From Tridacna crocea (taxonomy: Eukaryota; Mollusca; Bivalvia; Cardiida; Cardiidae), in contig OX031071.1 of assembly GCA_943736015.1 (NCBI GenBank), forward strand, positions 15,162,119-15,226,118: a DNA stretch of 64,000 nucleotides, written 5' to 3'. Under the pieces are notes generated by a model that saw nothing but the letters and a program-made list of their open reading frames with translations, made no database searches and was not told the DNA's origin. Within the stretch, counting starts at the first letter, position 1, and every line of letters starts with the position of its first letter. Both the position numbers and the translations under genes were made by a program. Shown piece by piece: positions 55,159 to 64,000 of this stretch.

Positions 55159-57338
55159 CTGAAGACTAAAGGTTCTTATGTTAGTATTGACAGAATATCT
55201 GCTTTTTCACTTCGTGCAGTCTTAAAAACTCATATTCCAACAGGTGAATTTCATTCTAAAACAAAGATTTTCGAATACGTGCTGATCTTTGAACGTTTGA
55301 CAGCACTGACCCCACCCCTTTTCTTTTTCATCCGAGTAGATCATTGGAACAGGCCTGCTAATGGTCAATCTCGCAGTCTTCGTGTTCATCTGTTAACGAT
55401 TACATAATCGTTACGGAATAATCACAGTAAGTAAAATTCAAAATGATAATCCCATCTCGATCACATCTATACCCAAATGCCTAAAGTACATCAGTCAGCT
55501 ACAGACAATAAATCCTGATCACCCGGATGTAGACATGTTTGTCATCCGGGTCAGTAAGGTGTGATAAACGCATGATTGCCACCTGGAAGACAAATCAATG
55601 GTTTGAAAATCCATTCACATGTCATTTGCTTATGTTACGTAACATCCTGATTAATTAACACAACCATGTTACAATCAACAGTCAGTGGACAAACAACAGA
55701 CCGACAATTGATTGTCAATTCCATTGGACCCAAGAATATTCGTACATGTGGCACAGTCTATGGTTCGCGATTACGGAAGCGTGAAAATTAGCTGGTTGTA
55801 AAGAATACATTGTATTACGGAAATCGAGGTAAATTCAAATTGGTACTGAAAATGGTGGTCGTAATTTCGGAATAGCGGGGTTCTCGTAATTCCGGGTTTA
55901 TTATCATTGATCTTTAAGAAGGGAAAAATCCGTTCCGGCAAAAATCATTCTTAATAGCGGGTTGCTCATACTGCCGGGGTGGTCGGAAGGAGAGGTTTTA
56001 CTGTATGTCACTTAAAAAACAGGTGTCGTCTGCAATGAAACGTTCCATGAGTCAATTTTTCATGTTTTCGCGGATACGTAAGTGGCACCTATGAGACTGT
56101 AGTCAACGTAAATGGGTTTGTCGTCACGGTATTAAGAGATCGGAGGAAAACAAAGATTAGAAATTTAGTTCCCTTTGTTTGACTTATGCAGTAGGAAGCA
56201 GGAGGTACTGAAAGAATCTTCAGTCTTTTTTTAGTCACTTGTCACATTAGGTTACATGCAGGTTACCAGCATTTTCTCCTTTTCCCACAATGTTTTCTAC
56301 CCTATCAAAGAAGAATTTGATTGATTACTAGTTATTCTTACATCATATTGTATCTTTAATGGCCTATTTCTAAATTCTTTAAACTGGAACAAGATTTTCT
56401 TTTTCATGGAAAAAGTTTCTGCAACAGCCCCCGGTTGCTTCTGAATTTACTTTTGACTCGCGCGGTCACCAAAACTGGTTCAATATTTTCATGACCCTGG
56501 TAAGAAAACAGGGAAAAATTCGCTTTACCTTTCTTAGGTATCAGTTGCCTCGGAAAGCGTCTAAGTTGATTTCACGATTTTGTGCACAGCAGGTACCAGT
56601 CACGTATGGGTGAGATAGTCATCGTAACCAAATCAATGGCCCTAGTGAGAAAAAATGATAAAGAAAATTCCTTACAATTTGACCTAAAAAAGGGTGTCGT
56701 GTGCTAGGACATGTGCCGTAAGTCGATTTTCTCATGTTTTCGCGGATACGTAACTGGCACCTATGAGACGGTAGTCAACGGAAGTGGGTTTGCAGATTGG
56801 AGAAAAAAAAATATACATATTAGATATTCAGTTCCCTATACAGTAAAACTCCTCTATTAAGACCACTCACGGTACTTTTAAAATTTGGTCTTATTAGTGG
56901 GGTGGTCTGATTTCCGGGTTTCACACGCCTACATTTTGATATAAACCCAGGCTCTGAGTAGACTTTTGCAGGGCTGATGATGTGAATAGTAAATGCATTT
57001 GATTTAGGGAAGCCCATGTAAACAAATGAAAAAGACAACAATATTTTCATATTCACTGAAAAGTTTTTTTGTTTTTTTTCCTTGAATTTGTTAAATAAAT
57101 AAATAATGCTGTAAAAGCATGCCTATTCATAATTGCCTATTTACTTCTTTACCAAACTACCAAATTTCAGATTGGTCAAAATTGAAAGCATTTGCAGATG
57201 AAAAAATAAATGTGACTCAATAATTGAAACTTGTTTCCAGCTGGGTGGAAAACACTGTGGGAAATGGGGAAAATGCTGGCTTCCAGCATTTTCCCCTTTT
57301 CCCATGATGTTTTCTAAAGGCTTCTATCTTAAATGCAT
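55159..57338 (+). repeat. array unit 7
   Basis: No difference from unit 2 noticed by eye. Confidence 0.9.
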
Positions 57339-59518
57339 CTGAAGACTAAAGGTTCTTATGTTAGTATTGACAGAATATCTGCTTTTTCACTTCGTGCAGT
57401 CTTAAAAACTCATATTCCAACAGGTGAATTTCATTCTAAAACAAAGATTTTCGAATACGTGCTGATCTTTGAACGTTTGACAGCACTGACCCCACCCCTT
57501 TTCTTTTTCATCCGAGTAGATCATTGGAACAGGCCTGCTAATGGTCAATCTCGCAGTCTTCGTGTTCATCTGTTAACGATTACATAATCGTTACGGAATA
57601 ATCACAGTAAGTAAAATTCAAAATGATAATCCCATCTCGATCACATCTATACCCAAATGCCTAAAGTACATCAGTCAGCTACAGACAATAAATCCTGATC
57701 ACCCGGATGTAGACATGTTTGTCATCCGGGTCAGTAAGGTGTGATAAACGCATGATTGCCACCTGGAAGACAAATCAATGGTTTGAAAATCCATTCACAT
57801 GTCATTTGCTTATGTTACGTAACATCCTGATTAATTAACACAACCATGTTACAATCAACAGTCAGTGGACAAACAACAGACCGACAATTGATTGTCAATT
57901 CCATTGGACCCAAGAATATTCGTACATGTGGCACAGTCTATGGTTCGCGATTACGGAAGCGTGAAAATTAGCTGGTTGTAAAGAATACATTGTATTACGG
58001 AAATCGAGGTAAATTCAAATTGGTACTGAAAATGGTGGTCGTAATTTCGGAATAGCGGGGTTCTCGTAATTCCGGGTTTATTATCATTGATCTTTAAGAA
58101 GGGAAAAATCCGTTCCGGCAAAAATCATTCTTAATAGCGGGTTGCTCATACTGCCGGGGTGGTCGGAAGGAGAGGTTTTACTGTATGTCACTTAAAAAAC
58201 AGGTGTCGTCTGCAATGAAACGTTCCATGAGTCAATTTTTCATGTTTTCGCGGATACGTAAGTGGCACCTATGAGACTGTAGTCAACGTAAATGGGTTTG
58301 TCGTCACGGTATTAAGAGATCGGAGGAAAACAAAGATTAGAAATTTAGTTCCCTTTGTTTGACTTATGCAGTAGGAAGCAGGAGGTACTGAAAGAATCTT
58401 CAGTCTTTTTTTAGTCACTTGTCACATTAGGTTACATGCAGGTTACCAGCATTTTCTCCTTTTCCCACAATGTTTTCTACCCTATCAAAGAAGAATTTGA
58501 TTGATTACTAGTTATTCTTACATCATATTGTATCTTTAATGGCCTATTTCTAAATTCTTTAAACTGGAACAAGATTTTCTTTTTCATGGAAAAAGTTTCT
58601 GCAACAGCCCCCGGTTGCTTCTGAATTTACTTTTGACTCGCGCGGTCACCAAAACTGGTTCAATATTTTCATGACCCTGGTAAGAAAACAGGGAAAAATT
58701 CGCTTTACCTTTCTTAGGTATCAGTTGCCTCGGAAAGCGTCTAAGTTGATTTCACGATTTTGTGCACAGCAGGTACCAGTCACGTATGGGTGAGATAGTC
58801 ATCGTAACCAAATCAATGGCCCTAGTGAGAAAAAATGATAAAGAAAATTCCTTACAATTTGACCTAAAAAAGGGTGTCGTGTGCTAGGACATGTGCCGTA
58901 AGTCGATTTTCTCATGTTTTCGCGGATACGTAACTGGCACCTATGAGACGGTAGTCAACGGAAGTGGGTTTGCAGATTGGAGAAAAAAAAATATACATAT
59001 TAGATATTCAGTTCCCTATACAGTAAAACTCCTCTATTAAGACCACTCACGGTACTTTTAAAATTTGGTCTTATTAGTGGGGTGGTCTGATTTCCGGGTT
59101 TCACACGCCTACATTTTGATATAAACCCAGGCTCTGAGTAGACTTTTGCAGGGCTGATGATGTGAATAGTAAATGCATTTGATTTAGGGAAGCCCATGTA
59201 AACAAATGAAAAAGACAACAATATTTTCATATTCACTGAAAAGTTTTTTTGTTTTTTTTCCTTGAATTTGTTAAATAAATAAATAATGCTGTAAAAGCAT
59301 GCCTATTCATAATTGCCTATTTACTTCTTTACCAAACTACCAAATTTCAGATTGGTCAAAATTGAAAGCATTTGCAGATGAAAAAATAAATGTGACTCAA
59401 TAATTGAAACTTGTTTCCAGCTGGGTGGAAAACACTGTGGGAAATGGGGAAAATGCTGGCTTCCAGCATTTTCCCCTTTTCCCATGATGTTTTCTAAAGG
59501 CTTCTATCTTAAATGCAT
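57339..59518 (+). repeat. array unit 8
   Basis: No difference from unit 2 noticed by eye. Confidence 0.9.
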
Positions 59519-61698
59519 CTGAAGACTAAAGGTTCTTATGTTAGTATTGACAGAATATCTGCTTTTTCACTTCGTGCAGTCTTAAAAACTCATATTCCAA
59601 CAGGTGAATTTCATTCTAAAACAAAGATTTTCGAATACGTGCTGATCTTTGAACGTTTGACAGCACTGACCCCACCCCTTTTCTTTTTCATCCGAGTAGA
59701 TCATTGGAACAGGCCTGCTAATGGTCAATCTCGCAGTCTTCGTGTTCATCTGTTAACGATTACATAATCGTTACGGAATAATCACAGTAAGTAAAATTCA
59801 AAATGATAATCCCATCTCGATCACATCTATACCCAAATGCCTAAAGTACATCAGTCAGCTACAGACAATAAATCCTGATCACCCGGATGTAGACATGTTT
59901 GTCATCCGGGTCAGTAAGGTGTGATAAACGCATGATTGCCACCTGGAAGACAAATCAATGGTTTGAAAATCCATTCACATGTCATTTGCTTATGTTACGT
60001 AACATCCTGATTAATTAACACAACCATGTTACAATCAACAGTCAGTGGACAAACAACAGACCGACAATTGATTGTCAATTCCATTGGACCCAAGAATATT
60101 CGTACATGTGGCACAGTCTATGGTTCGCGATTACGGAAGCGTGAAAATTAGCTGGTTGTAAAGAATACATTGTATTACGGAAATCGAGGTAAATTCAAAT
60201 TGGTACTGAAAATGGTGGTCGTAATTTCGGAATAGCGGGGTTCTCGTAATTCCGGGTTTATTATCATTGATCTTTAAGAAGGGAAAAATCCGTTCCGGCA
60301 AAAATCATTCTTAATAGCGGGTTGCTCATACTGCCGGGGTGGTCGGAAGGAGAGGTTTTACTGTATGTCACTTAAAAAACAGGTGTCGTCTGCAATGAAA
60401 CGTTCCATGAGTCAATTTTTCATGTTTTCGCGGATACGTAAGTGGCACCTATGAGACTGTAGTCAACGTAAATGGGTTTGTCGTCACGGTATTAAGAGAT
60501 CGGAGGAAAACAAAGATTAGAAATTTAGTTCCCTTTGTTTGACTTATGCAGTAGGAAGCAGGAGGTACTGAAAGAATCTTCAGTCTTTTTTTAGTCACTT
60601 GTCACATTAGGTTACATGCAGGTTACCAGCATTTTCTCCTTTTCCCACAATGTTTTCTACCCTATCAAAGAAGAATTTGATTGATTACTAGTTATTCTTA
60701 CATCATATTGTATCTTTAATGGCCTATTTCTAAATTCTTTAAACTGGAACAAGATTTTCTTTTTCATGGAAAAAGTTTCTGCAACAGCCCCCGGTTGCTT
60801 CTGAATTTACTTTTGACTCGCGCGGTCACCAAAACTGGTTCAATATTTTCATGACCCTGGTAAGAAAACAGGGAAAAATTCGCTTTACCTTTCTTAGGTA
60901 TCAGTTGCCTCGGAAAGCGTCTAAGTTGATTTCACGATTTTGTGCACAGCAGGTACCAGTCACGTATGGGTGAGATAGTCATCGTAACCAAATCAATGGC
61001 CCTAGTGAGAAAAAATGATAAAGAAAATTCCTTACAATTTGACCTAAAAAAGGGTGTCGTGTGCTAGGACATGTGCCGTAAGTCGATTTTCTCATGTTTT
61101 CGCGGATACGTAACTGGCACCTATGAGACGGTAGTCAACGGAAGTGGGTTTGCAGATTGGAGAAAAAAAAATATACATATTAGATATTCAGTTCCCTATA
61201 CAGTAAAACTCCTCTATTAAGACCACTCACGGTACTTTTAAAATTTGGTCTTATTAGTGGGGTGGTCTGATTTCCGGGTTTCACACGCCTACATTTTGAT
61301 ATAAACCCAGGCTCTGAGTAGACTTTTGCAGGGCTGATGATGTGAATAGTAAATGCATTTGATTTAGGGAAGCCCATGTAAACAAATGAAAAAGACAACA
61401 ATATTTTCATATTCACTGAAAAGTTTTTTTGTTTTTTTTCCTTGAATTTGTTAAATAAATAAATAATGCTGTAAAAGCATGCCTATTCATAATTGCCTAT
61501 TTACTTCTTTACCAAACTACCAAATTTCAGATTGGTCAAAATTGAAAGCATTTGCAGATGAAAAAATAAATGTGACTCAATAATTGAAACTTGTTTCCAG
61601 CTGGGTGGAAAACACTGTGGGAAATGGGGAAAATGCTGGCTTCCAGCATTTTCCCCTTTTCCCATGATGTTTTCTAAAGGCTTCTATCTTAAATGCAT
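59519..61698 (+). repeat. array unit 9
   Basis: No difference from unit 2 noticed by eye. Confidence 0.9.
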
Positions 61699-63375
61699 CT
61701 GAAGACTAAAGGTTCTTATGTTAGTATTGACAGAATATCTGCTTTTTCACTTCGTGCAGTCTTAAAAACTCATATTCCAACAGGTGAATTTCATTCTAAA
61801 ACAAAGATTTTCGAATACGTGCTGATCTTTGAACGTTTGACAGCACTGACCCCACCCCTTTTCTTTTTCATCCGAGTAGATCATTGGAACAGGCCTGCTA
61901 ATGGTCAATCTCGCAGTCTTCGTGTTCATCTGTTAACGATTACATAATCGTTACGGAATAATCACAGTAAGTAAAATTCAAAATGATAATCCCATCTCGA
62001 TCACATCTATACCCAAATGCCTAAAGTACATCAGTCAGCTACAGACAATAAATCCTGATCACCCGGATGTAGACATGTTTGTCATCCGGGTCAGTAAGGT
62101 GTGATAAACGCATGATTGCCACCTGGAAGACAAATCAATGGTTTGAAAATCCATTCACATGTCATTTGCTTATGTTACGTAACATCCTGATTAATTAACA
62201 CAACCATGTTACAATCAACAGTCAGTGGACAAACAACAGACCGACAATTGATTGTCAATTCCATTGGACCCAAGAATATTCGTACATGTGGCACAGTCTA
62301 TGGTTCGCGATTACGGAAGCGTGAAAATTAGCTGGTTGTAAAGAATACATTGTATTACGGAAATCGAGGTAAATTCAAATTGGTACTGAAAATGGTGGTC
62401 GTAATTTCGGAATAGCGGGGTTCTCGTAATTCCGGGTTTATTATCATTGATCTTTAAGAAGGGAAAAATCCGTTCCGGCAAAAATCATTCTTAATAGCGG
62501 GTTGCTCATACTGCCGGGGTGGTCGGAAGGAGAGGTTTTACTGTATGTCACTTAAAAAACAGGTGTCGTCTGCAATGAAACGTTCCATGAGTCAATTTTT
62601 CATGTTTTCGCGGATACGTAAGTGGCACCTATGAGACTGTAGTCAACGTAAATGGGTTTGTCGTCACGGTATTAAGAGATCGGAGGAAAACAAAGATTAG
62701 AAATTTAGTTCCCTTTGTTTGACTTATGCAGTAGGAAGCAGGAGGTACTGAAAGAATCTTCAGTCTTTTTTTAGTCACTTGTCACATTAGGTTACATGCA
62801 GGTTACCAGCATTTTCTCCTTTTCCCACAATGTTTTCTACCCTATCAAAGAAGAATTTGATTGATTACTAGTTATTCTTACATCATATTGTATCTTTAAT
62901 GGCCTATTTCTAAATTCTTTAAACTGGAACAAGATTTTCTTTTTCATGGAAAAAGTTTCTGCAACAGCCCCCGGTTGCTTCTGAATTTACTTTTGACTCG
63001 CGCGGTCACCAAAACTGGTTCAATATTTTCATGACCCTGGTAAGAAAACAGGGAAAAATTCGCTTTACCTTTCTTAGGTATCAGTTGCCTCGGAAAGCGT
63101 CTAAGTTGATTTCACGATTTTGTGCACAGCAGGTACCAGTCACGTATGGGTGAGATAGTCATCGTAACCAAATCAATGGCCCTAGTGAGAAAAAATGATA
63201 AAGAAAATTCCTTACAATTTGACCTAAAAAAGGGTGTCGTGTGCTAGGACATGTGCCGTAAGTCGATTTTCTCATGTTTTCGCGGATACGTAACTGGCAC
63301 CTATGAGACGGTAGTCAACGGAAGTGGGTTTGCAGATTGGAGAAAAAAAAATATACATATTAGATATTCAGTTCC
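61699..63375 (+). repeat. array unit 10, truncated
   Basis: Ends after ...GATATTCAGTTCC, five bases before the TACAG start of the next transposon would be expected, and joins unrelated sequence with a poly-C run. Confidence 0.9.
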
Positions 63376-63451
63376 ACGCAAAAAATCTCAGTATTTCGTA
63401 GTTAGCCCCCCCCCCCCCCCCCCAATCTTGAAATGCTTCCTACGTCGCTGT
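63376..63451. other. array right-hand junction with poly-C
   Basis: ACGCAAAAAATCTCAGT, then about 19 C (63405-63423). No match elsewhere in the window. Confidence 0.6.
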
Positions 63452-63650
63452 TCTATGGTATCTCTAATTGACTCTAAATAACAGCAAGGATGAAGCCGTT
63501 TCTGATGTGTATATGACACCTTTTGATAGCATAGAAAACATTGTGACAAAAGGTGAAATTGCTCGTCACGAGTAATTTCACCTTTTGTCACAATCTTTTC
63601 AAAAGGCTCCTACAAGCAATGGTAGAAACGAGTATCTTTTGAGTTAAGAG
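63452..63650 (+). mobile_element. TH-II element, left end missing
   Basis: Starts inside TTCTATGGTATCTCTAATTG; arms GTGACAAAAGG/CCTTTTGTCAC paired. The right end is worn (GAGTTAAGAGTAAAA). Confidence 0.78.
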
Positions 63651-63935
63651 TAAAACCTTCTCTGATTGGATAATTTCACAGAGGGATGAGATTTGATTGG
63701 CTGATTGGAAGGGGGAGTGTTTCTGTTTATCCTTATTAACCCTTTACCACATAATGACGCCTTTTAACACCCCTGAAAGAGAATGCTTTTGAAAATAATT
63801 TGTGAAAAGGCTTATTTCTAAATTCTTCAAACTAGAACAAGATCTTTTTTTTTGGGGGGGGGGGGAGGAGTTTCTGCAACAGCAACCGGTCGCTTCTGAA
63901 TTTTATATTTGGTGTCAATTCACTCAAATAGACTC
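63651..63935 (+). repeat. low-copy block, copy C
   Basis: AACCTTCTCTGATTGGATAA through CTGCAACAGCAACCGGTCGC matches copy B (40287-40450) and then copy A (37090-37170). It includes a TH-I left-half fragment at about 63738-63805. So the 22.9-kb array sits inside this duplicated block. Confidence 0.75.
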
Positions 63936-64000
63936 CTATATAATTCAATGTAAATTCCGCTAATTCCATACATTGTCACATGTTCCACGACATTCGTTCA
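63936..64000. other. window end, nothing recognised
   Basis: AT-rich sequence without a match in the window. Confidence 0.4.

Larger units (their letters stand above)
42075..63375 (+). repeat. tandem array of 2,180-bp units (nine full, one partial)
   Basis: Unit starts (CTGAAGACTAAAGG) at 42075, 44259, 46439, 48619, 50799, 52979, 55159, 57339, 59519 and 61699. The first unit is 2,184 bp, the rest 2,180. Units 2-9 are almost identical. Each unit is 1,343 bp of transposon plus 837 bp of older satellite. The array ends abruptly at 63375 inside a satellite piece. Small ORFs on both strands recur only because the units do. Confidence 0.93.

Noticed and set aside
40936-61947. Recurring 78-codon (reverse) and 84-codon (forward) frames in the array
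   Set aside because: They repeat with the 2,180-bp unit and cover the transposon TIR and interior. No family resemblance, and unit identity alone explains their conservation.
42075-63375. CRISPR or rDNA-type array
   Set aside because: Units are 2.2 kb without short repeats and unique spacers, and no rRNA-like sequence is present.

Overview
The window is nuclear DNA from an animal, most likely a bivalve mollusc. It holds one recognisable protein gene, cut by short GT-AG exons and long AT-rich introns. The rest is repeats: TTAA-flanked hairpin elements, tandem-core elements with 145/156-bp cores, tRNA-derived SINE copies of a type I associate with bivalves, and a 21-kb tandem array. The bivalve call rests on remembered repeat types plus gene structure, not on a search.

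Left third (1-15,070): the 3' part of ATP6V1H, subunit H of the vacuolar proton ATPase, on the + strand. Eight exons (2341-15069) join in one frame to 295 codons and a stop. The first roughly 190 residues lie left of the window. Its introns are packed with transposon relics.

Middle (15,070-36,470): no gene I can support, apart from one doubtful terminal-exon candidate at 21,499-21,604. It is filled by a non-autonomous superfamily here called TH (TTAA-hairpin). TH copies are usually 229 bp including both TTAA sites, have about 10-bp termini (CCCTTTACC...GGTAAAGGG) and a central palindrome with a stem of about 33 bp. TTAA flanks and CCC/GGG ends point to piggyBac-type mobilisation. Subfamilies are TH-I, Ib, Ic, II and III. 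A separate 1.07-kb TTAA-flanked foldback lies at 20,300-21,371. Three tandem-core elements (TC1 1007-2260, TC2 8124-10110, TC3 24059-26535) share a 5' two-stem hairpin with a GAA loop, exact-period core repeats and a CTTG end. They look like Helitron/Helentron-type non-autonomous elements.

Right part (36,470-64,000): an older satellite (about 165-bp units, 37,790-39,650) within a duplicated low-copy block, then a 22.9-kb structure. That structure has an inverted head (40,458-42,073) followed by nine full and one truncated near-identical 2,180-bp units (42,075-63,375). Each unit is a piece of the older satellite carrying a 1,343-bp CAG...CTG transposon inserted at a TA. An unoccupied related site is still visible at about 39,190.

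The best candidates for something undescribed are: the arm-symmetric co-variation and fixed length of the TH hairpins, the shared terminal architecture of the TC elements, and the history of the 2,180-bp array. No bacterial genes, CRISPR arrays or rRNA were seen. Coordinates of repeat edges without TTAA are good to about 5-10 bases; exon edges are exact to the splice site read.
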